From contig NC_060061.1 in the NCBI RefSeq assembly GCF_020283565.1, positions 43,499,362 through 43,563,361 of the forward strand: a stretch of DNA of 64,000 nt, given 5' to 3'. This DNA is from Trifolium pratense (Eukaryota; Streptophyta; Magnoliopsida; Fabales; Fabaceae). This document shows positions 38,501 through 50,108 of the stretch, piece by piece. A program made the translations under genes and the position numbers. Below the pieces are notes generated by a model. That model ran no database searches. It had not been told where the DNA came from and was given only the letters and a program-made list of their open reading frames with translations. Each line of letters starts with the position of its first letter. Within the stretch, counting starts at the first letter, position 1.

Positions 38501-39340
38501 TAGTAAGTGGAGAAGTAACCCCGCAACTGCGATCGGAAGTGGGCTGGAACCACTTGATGCCAGAACTGACCCCGAACCAGATTAAACTGGTGGTGAAAAC
38601 CAAAAAAATAGAAATAAAGAAATGTAAATAAGTTTGAGGTATGCATAGATATATACTCGGGAAAACATGAAATCCTTGTTGCCTTAACACCCTAAATAGC
38701 ACAGCAAGAGAGTAAAGGTTGTCTTCAAGAGTTATTTCTCCATTTTCGACATAGCACTTGTGAATATCTTGCAAAATATCATCAATTTCATGTTCAAAGT
38801 GATAGCTCACACCCAAACGACATATTGAATCAATTAAGTTGACTTTTGCCAATGGTTTATCAGTTTTTGAAACAAGCATCTTTCTCACTTCATCTTTTAA
38901 TGTATCAATTCGTGCTGCAATATTCTTATCAAGTTCCTGCATTCATATTTTGGGAATAACTTAATTAATAAAAATATTTTGATTATATATATGGAAGCAT
39001 ATCAACTGAAAGGAGCAATTATAGTGGCAGATGATATATATATATCATTCTTCCGGTATATAAAAAGCAGTAACGTAGTCCCTGTGAGCTTATCTCAGTT
39101 GGTAGGGACATTGCACTGTATGAGCGATATCGAACCAAGGATACTCCATTTATTCACCTTTAAGGTGGATTTTCTAGTCACTATGCTACTCTACAAAAAA
39201 AAAAAAAGTAACGTACATACCATAGATTCTGAAGCATATTGAAGAAAATATTCCCCCCAAACTGTAGGGTGAAAATCTGCAAGATTTCTTTGCAAGTCGG
39301 ATTTGGCATCAGGATTGGAGGAGTCAGCTACAGCAGCCAT
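35511..39340 (-). CDS. Terpene synthase, TPS-a type, complete (probable sesquiterpene synthase)
   Basis: Seven exons on the minus strand: 39,340-39,221; 38,936-38,657; 38,236-37,864; 37,772-37,554; 37,345-37,207; 36,863-36,615; 35,819-35,511. Their lengths (120, 280, 373, 219, 139, 249, 309) are the classic pattern of this class and all borders are GT/AG. They join into 562 residues with no stop. There is no plastid transit peptide; the N-terminus leads straight into [14 protein letters not shown], as in cytosolic TPS-a enzymes. The RxR motif (YARDRI) and the metal-binding DDTYD (in [11 protein letters not shown]) are in exon 4. The second metal motif, spanning exons 6-7, reads [11 protein letters not shown]; its three ligands D, S and E are kept, though the usual DD is DE. 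Likely substrate farnesyl diphosphate; product not predictable. A TATA box lies at 39,418-39,427. Confidence 0.95.
36171..36370. repeat. AT-rich repeat in terpene synthase intron 6
   Basis: GGGTCCGTTTGTTTCAGCTTT and the following AT-rich block match the duplicated repeat at about 9,790 and 10,650. Intron 6 (36,614-35,820) is the longest intron of the gene because of it. Confidence 0.55.
39078..39206 (+). mobile_element. SINE, family 1, in terpene synthase intron 1
   Basis: Complete tRNA-derived SINE opposite to the host gene. It starts GTCCCTGTGAGCTTATCTCAG, has B-box-like GATATCGAACC, the internal TTCACCTTTAAGGTGGA hairpin typical of the family, and a poly(A) tail. 9-bp duplication AGTAACGTA at 39,069-39,077 and 39,207-39,215. 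The right duplication ends four bases from the exon 1 splice donor (39,219-39,220), which is unaltered. Confidence 0.9.
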
Positions 39341-42300
39341 CCTTAGATCTTAAGTATTGAAGTGAATGGATACTTCTCACAATGTAACTCTTTTTGGTTG
39401 ATGAAAGAAGGCCTATGTATATATATAGTAAACATTTTTTTGGCAAAAACTTTAATAAAATAAATTTATTAATTTAACAATTTTTTCAAGAGCACGATAA
39501 TTAATTTTCAAGTATATTTTAACGATATCTTTTAGCAAATTTTTAAATATTTTATTATAAATAAATTTTCTACCATAAAATAATAAACTTAAGTACATAA
39601 TGAAAATCAATGGATCTTTGCGAATGCACATGTCTCTAAACTAGTTAAATATCAAATAAAATATTTGATATTTAAGGGAGGGATCCGACTACACTTAACC
39701 ATTCCGTGTGGTCACATCACACACACAACATTTATTTCTCAGTAATTTATTTTCTGTCTTTAATTTCATGTCATTTACTATTACCCGCAAAGATACCTTT
39801 CAAACACCAAAGCTAATACAAAATCATTCCTAAGCGAAACTAGTAATTTTGGCACAATCCGTGTGGAGAACGATAAACTTATCACTTTATTACTTTGTAG
39901 CAATTCTGTGCACTTGCAGAACCACCGTCAACTATCATTGATAAAAATGAGTTTGAGTTCTCTCCATTTATTATCCCTCCATTTATTCTCCATTTGGAGA
40001 GAGATAGACACATTAAGAATTAGTGGGTCCCACTAATTTGTGGACCCCACTAATTTTTCCTTGTGTCTATCTCTCTCTAAATGGAAAATAAAAGGAGAGA
40101 TAATAAATGGAGGGAACCTGAACTCGATAAAAATGTATGATATGAGTGTGCAATTTTTTATTTTTATTTTGAAGTGCAAAATTTTATTAAAAGGCACATG
40201 TTAGTAAGGAGTACTAAACTGGCCTAAAAGGTTACAAAATACTAAGAAACCAAACAAATAGATGAATTGATATCATGGTTTTCAAAATATTCTTAAAGTG
40301 ATTCGTCGATTAACCTATTTGCATCCGATTTGTATAACCGGTGAAGGTAAATCAAAACTAAAACTTAGTGTTCACTTTGAAATTTATGTGCAATGTTCAC
40401 TGTCTTCTTTTTAATCATCTTCTTCTTATTTAAGTATTTAAGTATTTAGAGCAGACCCTCCAACTCAAGTTCTCACATATATACAAACATTACATTCTAT
40501 ATAAAAATAAATAATGTATCACTATATTTACAAAGATGTGACACCCCCCTTTCCCGCTCTATCTTCATTGGTGCTCTGACATCCTTCTTTTCCGCTCTAT
40601 TTTCATTGTTGCTCTGTTTCACTTATTATATATTAATTTTAACTATTTCAAATATATAAATATAACTGTATAAAATTAAATATATTAATTTAAAATTATT
40701 TTTAAAGTGTTTTTTAAAAATATATTTTGAAGTGTTATATAGGTATATATATGGGTCAGTATTAAATGACACCAACTAGTTTGACATCAAATGTTACACA
40801 TCTCAATAACGTTTTAACCGATATAAATTTTATAAAATACACCGTTGGATTGAAAGTTTATATCACATAGATCATTTGCGTAACATATTTAACCAACTGA
40901 ATTAAACTCACGAGGACAAAACATATTTAACTATATATTATATATATTAAAAAAAACTGAAAACTTTGGTGTGGCCATGCCATTGCCACACTTGGCCTTA
41001 ACATAGGTCTGTTCCAACCGTCCGATCAATATAAGCGGCTGAGATTAAACTGTGTTTAAATTACTCTAATCAATCATAGTCGTCCGATTGCTTTTAGACG
41101 GCTGAGATTTCTTACTGCGTGTAACTGCGTGAACAGTTACAGCAGGCAATCCTAATCCCCATATTAGTAGCTACTAGGTTTAGTAGCCCTCTAGATTTAT
41201 GTATTTTTGCTAATGAAGGATTTTTAATGCATTTAATACTCATGGACAAAATTTCAAAAAGAGGCTAAATAATAAATTAGTTTATAAAATTTATGTCTTA
41301 TAATTTATAAATTAAAAGATCTATTTGATAATAGTATTTTCATCATGAGTTTATATCTTATTTTACAAACTTATAGTTTATTTTTTAGAGGTTATTTCAA
41401 AAAGCACACATTGATGCCGCATGTGATTTGTTTTCTACGATACTTGATTCTTTGACTATATTTCAAATCTGTTGAGATTTGCAGGATTTTTATGAGTCTC
41501 TATGGTTTCCAAATCTGTTGAGATTTGCAGGTTTCTTTGTATCTGGTTGATCTCTACCGTGTCAGTGTTGATTATTTGGAGGCGGTCTGCGAACCAAGAC
41601 TTATTTTCCCAGGTTCTCTTTCTACTGATGCCCCATCAACTTTTGATTCAAAGAGCTGTTTTTTGGATTCTGATTGGCCGATCACTTTTGATTCGAGATC
41701 GAGAGTTAGTGTCGTCTAATGACATCTCTATAGGTCGGTTGATGTCTTCTTTAATAATCTGGAAGCTGAAGAGTGTCTTTCTAAGAATGAGATTAAAAGT
41801 TGACCTCTATTAAGTAATGTCTGTTTTGATATTTTCATTTATGTTCCGCTTATATACAGCGCATTTTTTTTGTAGCCCTTTTGCAGGTCTTAGTAATCTC
41901 TTATATTATAAGCTTGTATACACAAGCAAACCATAAACCTAATTTATTTTTCCTCCACTTTTATCTTGCAATTTTTATTAAAAAATAATAATATTTTATC
42001 TTGACTACGATTCGAACCAACAACCCTTCAATGCAAGGCAATTTTTCAACCACTATGACAAGTATACCAATTGTGTTTAAAATTATGTGCAATAATTGAT
42101 AAGCACCATTGATTTTCATAGGAAAAATTTCATACAACAATTAAACACCATCAAATTATATTGCACAGTTTAAACAATTAAAACTGATAATTAGAAATCT
42201 AGCAAATCATCAATTCATACATTTTCTTAGTGTTTTATTTATTTTTTGATTTTTTATCCTAATTCAATATTTTTTACTAATTAACTAAATATGTTAACCA

Positions 42301-42600
42301 TTTTCTTAGTTTTTTTTTACGGAAAGAAAAAAATCATTGAAATTAAAATTTACTTTTTTTTAACTAAACATGCTAAGAAAAATATACTTTTTTTATGTTT
42401 TTCTAAACTTAAAAGTTTCTTCATGTTGAGGAGTATGATTGATCATATTACTGCAAATATATATATCAAAGTGATATTTATGCAAATAGTAGTTGACTCC
42501 AGGTATATCTCAACGTGACTATATTATTAATTACGAAAAAAATCACTGATTCACATTTGTTTTTTTTTGCTAACAATGTATCCTAACATTTCCGGATAAA
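39341..42600. other. Terpene synthase upstream region, no gene
   Basis: Holds the MITE at 39,949-40,125. 41,464-41,530 carries a short direct repeat (AAATCTGTTGAGATTTGCAGG twice). The frames at 41,502-41,813 are not recognisable. A weak SINE-like B box (GATTCGAACC, 42,009) is present. Nothing else supported. Confidence 0.45.
39949..40125. mobile_element. Mutator-type MITE, 177 bp
   Basis: Long inverted repeats of about 80 bp (GAGTTTGAGTTCTCTCCATT on the left; GAGTTCAGGTTCCCTCCATT as the reverse complement of the right end) surround a short palindromic core AGTGGGTCCCACTAATTTGT. The 9-bp target duplication GATAAAAAT lies at 39,940-39,948 and 40,126-40,134. Confidence 0.88.
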
Positions 42601-42619
42601 GAAGATTGTTTTCTGAATG

Positions 42620-43560
42620 AGTTTTGGGTGTTGGCGATGGAGAAATCGAAGATGACAACGACGATGATTTAGAACTTGACATTCCATCAGATCTATTGAT
42701 TCCAAATTCAGGAGATCCTCTTGATTCTATCGTTGAAAGCACATATCCCAGACTTTTACAAAACGTGAACGATATAACGTGTTTCCAAAATAGAGCTACG
42801 AGGAGTGCTAGCAACACACTCTTTAACAAACATACTCTAACACACTCTCTTCTATTGGTTAAAATTTATATGGGTCCCATAAAAGTTATATGGGTCCACA
42901 TTTTTTATGGGACCCATGTGAATTTCAACCAATAAAAGAGAGTGTGTTGGAGTGTTTGTTAAAAAGTGTGTTGCTAGCATTATTAGCTCCTAAAAATTCA
43001 ATAGTCGACACAATAAATTATTATATGTTGGATTTAATTCCTGGTGAAGAAAAAACATATTTGAGTTATGATACTTCACTCGCACATAATGTAGATGGTC
43101 AAACAGTGGATGATGTTCATACTCCCGAATTTTTGAACACGATTTCTACGTCGGGACTCCCAAATCACAAGTTGAGACTTAAAGTTGAATTTCCTGTTAT
43201 GCTATTAAGGAATTTGAATAAAAAATTAGGATTATGTAATGGAACAAGACTTATTATTAAAAGATTGAGAAAACATGCTCTTTAAGGAAAAATTATTTTA
43301 GGAAGTAATATTGGTGATCAGGTTTTCATACCTAGATTTTCTCTGACACCATCTGACGTAAGAATTCCTTTTAAATTTCAACGGAGACAATTTCCTTTTA
43401 TGATTTCTTTCAGCTGTATGTTGTGATTTCAAGAGTTACTTCTAGAGAAGGATTAAAAATATTGATCATCGACGATGACAACGAAGATACGACTAAGACT
43501 TCGAATGTGTTCTATAAGAAAGTCTTCCACAATATACCTTCCTTTGTATGAATATTTATC
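42620..43560 (+). pseudogene. Helitron-type PIF1-like helicase fragment, decayed
   Basis: Translated pieces match the C-terminal part of the PIF1-like helicase of plant Helitrons: DLLIPNSGDPLDSIVESTYP, LAPKNSIVDTINYYMLDLIP, TPEFLNTISTSGLPNHKLRL, LLRNLNKKLGLCNGTRLIIK, then LYVVISRVTSREGLKILI. Lesions: a MITE inserted at 42,806-42,979, an in-frame TAA at 43,283-43,285, and loss of the segment between QFPFMISFS and QLYVV that normally carries the conserved TINKSQGQ motif. No Rep domain, and no Helitron ends could be delimited. It is a relic of a transposon, not a cellular gene. Confidence 0.85.
42806..42979. mobile_element. MITE inserted in the helicase relic
   Basis: 174 bp with terminal inverted repeats TGCTAGCAACACACTCTTTA and a matching right end (AAGTGTGTTGCTAGCA). 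The core TATGGGTCCCATAAAAG is itself palindromic. The coding frame of the helicase stops at one side and resumes at the other. Exact target duplication unresolved. Confidence 0.8.
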
Positions 43561-43986
43561 CAAAATTATTGTTGAACTATCGTTTAATGTTACTCAAAAA
43601 TTTTCATATACCTTATATTATTACAATTATCATATCGTAATTTATAATTATGTGCACGAGTGGATGTTCTAGTTATTAATAATAATATATTTGCAAAAAA
43701 AAAACACCTATACAATGCAAGACATTCCAACCGTAAAATTTGCATATCTCAACCAACCAAGAAAACAACCAGGGTATCAAGGTGCGAGAAAATGAGCCAG
43801 AAACACCAACAAGTCAAAGGCAATGGCAACTGTGAGATAAAGAAGGAGACATCCACAAAACGACAACGGGCAGTTGACTAATTAATTAACGTGACGAATT
43901 AATTTGCTCTTTTTTTTTTATACTGTATAAATTATTTGCATTGACTTTTATTTTGTTTATTATGTTTAATAAATTAGCTATTTTAT

Positions 43987-44129
43987 GTTCACAAATCCTA
44001 GTTCAACTGACAGAAATGTCGAAATTATTAGTGTCAGATATTATGACCGAAGTTCAATCCCCGATCCCTCCGATTTGTGTGTATGAGTTTTTAATGGTTT
44101 TGCCATTTGTTCAACCAACCGAAACAAAA
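43987..44129 (+). mobile_element. SINE with 12-bp target duplication
   Basis: tRNA-like boxes CTAGTTCAACTGACAGA (A) and GAAGTTCAATCCC (B). Perfect direct repeat TAGCTATTTTAT at 43,975-43,986 and 44,130-44,141. Different family from those at 27,381 and 39,078. Confidence 0.85.
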
Positions 44130-44780
44130 TAGCTATTTTATTACTAACTCCAACTCAAATTATAAATCATTTTAGCAATTTCAACAAATTAAGCAATATT
44201 ATTGTACACTAGCGGCCGGACAGGGTGCGTTTCGCGCCTGTCTATGTCTATTATATAAATTTATGTAAAAAAAAATATTTTATGTTATTATAAAAAGCAA
44301 GGATATTATGTAAAAAAATTAAGAGATTTTTGCTGCTAAAAAAAATAAAAAGCAAGAATATTATTGGTATTATGAAAAATTTACATCAAAATTTTTTGTA
44401 TCCTCTTTATATATAAGTATAGATTAAAACAATATCGAAAGAAAATAAAGTATTAAATAGTAAATGTTATATATAGCATTAATATTTTATTGATATTACA
44501 AAATAATTTATGATTTAAGATAATTGACCCATCTTCAAATTGAAATTAAAATACCGCAAAAATTGTAAAGTCCACTTCAGCAATATATATAGATTCAAAA
44601 ATAGGTCGGGTGGAGTGTGGTGTGCGGATGCTTCTGGTTGGCTTGCCTTTGGTATTTTTGGTTTGCTTTCTCCCTCCCTTTCCCTTTTCTCTCTTTTGTT
44701 GTATTTGAGTAGTATTTCTTATACTCTCCTTGATTTTATTTTGTTATTTTATTGTACTGAACTCGATTGTCGTTTTCTTC

Positions 44781-44783
<3 letters not shown>

Positions 44784-44845
<62 letters not shown>
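44784..44845. repeat. (TA)n microsatellite
   Basis: About 30 uninterrupted TA units. Confidence 0.95.
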
Positions 44846-44846
<1 letters not shown>

Positions 44847-45200
44847 CCATTAAAAAAATTCAAAAATAGGTCTTTAAACTTTTGTTTTACATTGTCACCA
44901 CTAGCTATGACTTATGAATAAAATACTAATTATTCCGGATATTCCATTATAAAATACAAGAAACGATTAGGTAGCATTTGTTGCGACATAAAAAAAAAAA
45001 AAAAATACTAATTGCAAAGATTCCAAAAAACAATACAAGCAACAAAAGGAACTAGAGAAAAACACTAATTGCAGAGAAGCCAGAGATTCCACAATGTTTC
45101 TATATATATGTGTATAAAGAATTAATGTTCTTCACCACTAAACTAGAAAAAGAAAAACTTGTTCAATTACTTAATTACTCTCTTCATATATTATCAACAT

Positions 45201-47032
45201 ATGGATCTTCAAACAATTTACCCTTTCACCATTTTGTTCATTTTCGTCATCTCAATCATTGTAACGCTAAAACTAATGAAGAAAAACAAAAAAATTGACT
45301 CAATTCCAAATATACCCCCAGGGCCATGGAAGCTACCTATCATAGGAAACATAGCTAATCTTATTGGCTCTCCACCACATAGAAAATTAAGAGATTTAGC
45401 AAAAAAATATGGACCTTTAATGCATCTTCAACTTGGTGAACTCTTTGTTGTTGTTGTTTCCTCAGCAGAACATGCTAAGGAAATAATGAAAACACATGAT
45501 GTTATATTTGCGTCGAGGCCTCATACACTAACCTCAGAGATAATCTTTTATGAATCAACAGATATAGTTTTTTCACCTTATGGCGAATATTGGAGACAAC
45601 TTCGAAAGATTTGTACCGTTGAACTTTTAAGTATAAAACGTGTTCAATCTTTTCGGCCAATAAGGGAACAAGAGATGGGTAATCTCGTCAAAAATATTGC
45701 TTCCGATGAAGGAAGAGTAGTTAATCTTTCTCAACAAGTTGTATCAATGATGTTTTCAATCACTTCAAGGGCAGTATTTGGAAAAAAATACATTGAGCAA
45801 GATGAGTTCATAGCGCAAGTAAGAGAAGTTATGCAGCTATCTAGTGGTTTCTATATTGGAGACTTGTTTCCTTCGACAAAATGGCTTCAAAACTTTAGTG
45901 GAATGAGATCTAAGCTTGAGAAGGTGCATCAAAATATTGATAGAATACTTGAGATGATTATCAATGATCATAAAGAAACAAAGTCAAGAACTAAAGATTG
46001 TTTAGTTGAAGGAGAGGAAGATTTGATTGATATTCTCTTGAAATTTGAAGAAGGTAGCAGCTGCAATCAGGAACTTTCATTAACTAAAAGAAATATCAAG
46101 GCTATACTCTTTGTAAGCATATATACTTTCTTCCAAAATCATATACATGTGAATAATTATTTTTCTGTAGGGTCTGTATGAATTGACTTATTTGAACTTA
46201 TCCGCTGATATAGTTTATGATATGTTCATAACTTTTTTTCACCTTCTTCCGCAAGCTCTTTAGAATAGCTAATGAAAATAGCTTAAAGCTTATATGAAAA
46301 TAATTGATACTTTAACACTTATATGATAAGCATAAGCACAAATTAAGTTGTATATCCAAAAAGAGCTATAACTTGATATGTTTTTTTTTTCCATCATTTA
46401 AGGATATCTTCACAGGTGGAAGTGACACAGCAGCAACTACAATAAACTGGACAATGGCTGAGATGATGAAGAATCCAAGAGTATTGAAGAAAGCACAAAC
46501 TGAAGTGAGAATGATATTCGAAAAAACAGGAAAAATTGATGAAACATGCATTGATGAATTAAAATACTTAAAAGCAATTATCAAAGAGATTTTAAGAATT
46601 CACCCTCCAGTTCCTCTTTTAATTCCAAGGGAATGTGGACAAGCTTGTGAGATTGATGGATATCACATACCAATCAAAAGTAAGGTAATAATCAACGCTT
46701 GGGCGATTGGAACGGATCCAAAATATTGGACTGAGCCAGAGAGGTTTTATCCTGAGAGGTTTATTGATAGTTCTGTTGATTATAAAGGAACTAATTTTGA
46801 GTACATTCCGTTTGGTGCTGGAAGGAGAATTTGTCCGGGTATAAACTATGGTATGGCAAATGTGGAATTGACTCTTGCTTTGTTATTGTTTCATTTTGAT
46901 TGGAAACTTCCTAATGGAATGAAAAGTGATGATTTAGATATGACTGAGCTGTTTGGAGCATCTGTTATAAGAAAGGATGACTTGTACTTGATTCCAATCA
47001 GTTATACTTCTTTGGAGTATAGTAGTGAATAG
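45201..47032 (+). CDS. P450 locus I, CYP71D-like, complete
   Basis: Complete 513-residue P450 of subgroup 3, sister to G. Exons 45,201-46,112 and 46,403-47,032, phase-0 intron of 290 bp ending TTTCCATCATTTAAG as in G. The start is the ATG of [15 protein letters not shown], which aligns with G; an upstream in-frame extension is not conserved. Hinge [14 protein letters not shown]-helix GGSDTA at about 309-314, EILR at 366-369, PERF, haem cysteine at about 448 in [11 protein letters not shown], and conventional PRECGQAC. The C-terminus is six residues longer than in G (TSLEYSSE). Likely functional; substrate unknown. Confidence 0.96.
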
Positions 47033-47858
47033 TGAAGTTTCTTCTTCTTCTTCTTTTTCTTGTAACGACAATTATCCAATGTATGACCAATAACATGACA
47101 AGAAAGTTGAAGTTTTTCGTACTCAATCATACTCAAGTGAAAATTATAATTTATCTACATTGCATCTCACTATAGTGAAAAACATATTTTCAGTTCAGTA
47201 CGTAATATATTTTGGCATTAACATTATAACTCAAGGGGAGGAGTATACAATATGCTAATTTACTTTTAATAAAAGAAATTGTTCACTTTAATTAATTATT
47301 TATCATCATTAAAAAATGAAGAGATTGTTGAAATAATATGTGTTCAAAGCAATATATGGTTCATTGCTTTGATGATAACAAACATTTAACATAATTAACA
47401 AAAGAAACAATTATCTTATACTATGTGTTCTAGTGTATAGGTTTGAGTTCAAAGCATAAAATATGCATCCACATGTTCTCATAAGTTCATCTTCTCATGA
47501 ACTTATCAGAACATGTCACAAATCTAGCAATACCACTTGTTAGAATTAAAGTTGATTCATAAACCCTAGAATCAATTATGTTAATCATCAAAAAATAAAA
47601 CATAATTATAAGCAGAAGCGTACCCGAGTTTGCTATAGGTAATGGATTGAAGGTTATCAGGTATGTGATCTTCCAACTGTAGAATTTATTATGGGCTCAT
47701 TGAATCTCCTCTGATGGGAATGAAGAGAAAACATTTTCTGATGAGCTGTCGTGTTCTATTTCTAATGGATGAAGAGAAAATATTATTTGCATTAATTTAT
47801 CCGCTATATGCTATTTTTTACTAAAGAGATCCTAGAGCATTCAAGGGCCTCCTTAGCA

Positions 47859-48490
47859 TAGGGATGGCAATGGGTAGGGTATGGGTAGGGTACTATTGTA
47901 CCCATCCCCATACCCGCGGATTGAAAAAATACCCGTACCCATCCCCATACCCGCGTGGGTAACAACTTTTGCCCCCGTCCCCATACCCTATGGGTACCTA
48001 GGTACCCATACCCGTACCCGTTACCCGCATTTTTACTAAAATTAAATTGATCAATTATAAAATATTATATAATTTTAATAGAATTAAAAAAATTTCAAAG
48101 ATTTTAATATTGACTAATGAAAATTATAAACAAAATTATTACTAACTTTACGTTAAAGTTCATATTTATGTTAAATATTCACATTATTTTTATATTATGT
48201 TATAAATAAATATTTTTATTAAAAATATGTAATAGTTTAGTAGAGTTATATTGTTTTAAATTGATTTACATATATTATAATATAATAATATAAATAAAAT
48301 AAATAAATATATATTATGCGGGTATGGGGCGGGTTGGGTACTAAGGTACCTGTACCCGCACCCATACCCGTTCATTTTTGCGGGTAATTACCCATATCCG
48401 TGCCCGTACCCAAAATACGGGTTTTTACCCTACTCATTGTGGGTAATTTTTGCGGATATCCTCTGAGTATGGGTCAAATTGTCATCCCTA
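47859..48490. mobile_element. hAT-type non-autonomous transposon, 632 bp
   Basis: Ends TAGGGATGGCAAT on the left and ATTGTCATCCCTA on the right. Perfect 8-bp duplication CCTTAGCA at 47,851-47,858 and 48,491-48,498, as expected for hAT. Both arms are packed with GGGTA/TACCC repeats (for example CCCATCCCCATACCCGC) around an AT-rich centre, so the element can fold extensively. No transposase. Confidence 0.93.
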
Positions 48491-49734
48491 CCTTAGCATT
48501 AGATGTATAGATACAAATACAAATAAATGGTGAGACACACTCACAACAAGTCAAACAACTTTTAGAGAAACGAATTAATTAAGATTGATGTCAGAAATTT
48601 ATTTTTTTAATCTGTGTGCCGAAATTTTATGACTATTTATGAACCGGACCAAGTTAAAAACTTTGGGCAACTGTTCTCCACTAGACGAAGACTTAATTTG
48701 TGATGGGTGCATAATTGAATATGGTTGTGTGATTTTTATTAACATGATTGGATCACGTTAGATAAAATTATGTGATCGAATCTTGACTCCTAAATAACAA
48801 TTGGATTGGATCACGTTTGAAGACGGAGAAAATATATATTTTATTTTAGTACACCGACTTCATCATTTCTTTACTTCGGAATGGAAACTTGTGATGGGTC
48901 CACAATCCATCAAGTGTATCCCACTAGTTTGTTGTATTTTTGTCAAACTTTAGTTGTTTGAATAACATAATTGACTTGAGCATTGGAATTTTTGTAAGTA
49001 CATGTCCGGAAAAATAGGCATAGAGAAAATAAAAAAAATATAAGCACAACACAAAAATATAACGTGGAAATTTCAAAACCGGAAAATAAACTACGGCCGT
49101 TGTCAAAATCGACAACTAGAGAATATCATTATGTGAAAATTGTTACAACACATAGAATTCACTCTCAAACACCCCATGACCCCAATACACCCACACTCTC
49201 AAAGCAAATACCTAACTACATCTCACAACAGTATAACAAAAGAGTACAAGAGAAAAATAAAAAAGTCAGATATAAGCTTAAAGTGCTACCGACTGGTGCA
49301 ATTACAAATAAAGAATTTAAGTTCATTATATAGCTTGATTCCCCCATTACTTCACCATTCTAAGCGATGTGGTACCTGTTCAATATAATTTTTTTGACCT
49401 TTTTTTCTTCTGTTAATTAGCAATGTGGGACTTACATTGCAATCAACCCCCAATTTGTACATCATCACCCATCTCAAGGAACAGCCACTGTTCTATGACG
49501 CATCATATCAACTTCGGCTGTCGTCTTCGGGTCCATACTCCATTATATAGTCTTTCTTGTATGGCTGCTTTTCATATTAATTAAACAAACTAGTTCTCTT
49601 GATCTAGAAGGATATGATCGAGATAATTAAAAATCAAGAAATAACGGAGAAGGTACGCAAGAGCTGAGAAAAGAGAGGTATATATATTTGATAAAGAAAA
49701 AATTCCCAATGAAAGAAACATAACAAACTTGAAT

Positions 49735-49855
49735 TGGCTTAGCGGTCATGTTGACTTGGGATTTTATAGTGTATTTCTCTCAAGGTCTCATGTTCAATTT
49801 CCCTTGATGTTAATTTTAGTGGGTTAGTTTATACTGAAAAAAGAAAAAAAAAACT
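49735..49855 (+). mobile_element. SINE-like sequence
   Basis: TTGGCTTAGCGGTCATGTTG (A-box-like), CATGTTCAATTTCCC (B-box-like) and an A-rich tail at about 49,837-49,854. No duplication established. Confidence 0.45.
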
Positions 49856-50108
49856 CTAGCTTTAAATTAAAGTGGACAGTAAAATTAGTCCCCTCAGATT
49901 ATTCGAACTTAAGCCAGATACCGAGTTTAAATAAAAAAAGAAAAACATGGATAAATTTAAATATTGCTAGTACACCAAACATGTTTTTTCAACGTAATAC
50001 ACTAACAATATGATATTGATAAAAAATTATGAAATTTCTACGTTCTATATAATAGAGTTACAAAGAGTTTCATCAGAAAACAAAGAGAGCCATAATTCTG
50101 TTTCCAAT

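Larger units (their letters stand above)
43561..45200. other. Intergenic upstream of locus I
   Basis: Contains the SINE at 43,987-44,129 and a (TA)n microsatellite at about 44,784-44,845. A TATA box (TATATATAT, 45,101-45,109) lies about 95 bp before the ATG of I. No gene seen. Confidence 0.5.
47033..50108. other. I-J intergenic region
   Basis: Contains the hAT-type element (47,859-48,490) and a SINE-like stretch (49,735-49,855). About 49,050-49,330 has a short block with CTACGGCCGTTGTCAAAATC, not classified. TATA-like TATATAAT at 50,046-50,053 precedes J. No gene seen. Confidence 0.45.

Noticed and set aside
39078..39150. tRNA gene in terpene synthase intron 1
   Set aside because: A/B-box-like sequence belongs to a SINE with poly(A) tail and target duplication; no cloverleaf.
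35511..39340. Terpene synthase as a pseudogene, because no single long frame is seen
   Set aside because: The fragmentation is seven normal exons; all borders and phases fit.
43660..43881. Short lysine-rich frame
   Set aside because: No homologue recognised, no promoter or splice context; probably chance.
44540..44921. Coding frames across 44.5-44.9 kb
   Set aside because: Open only because of the (TA)n microsatellite.
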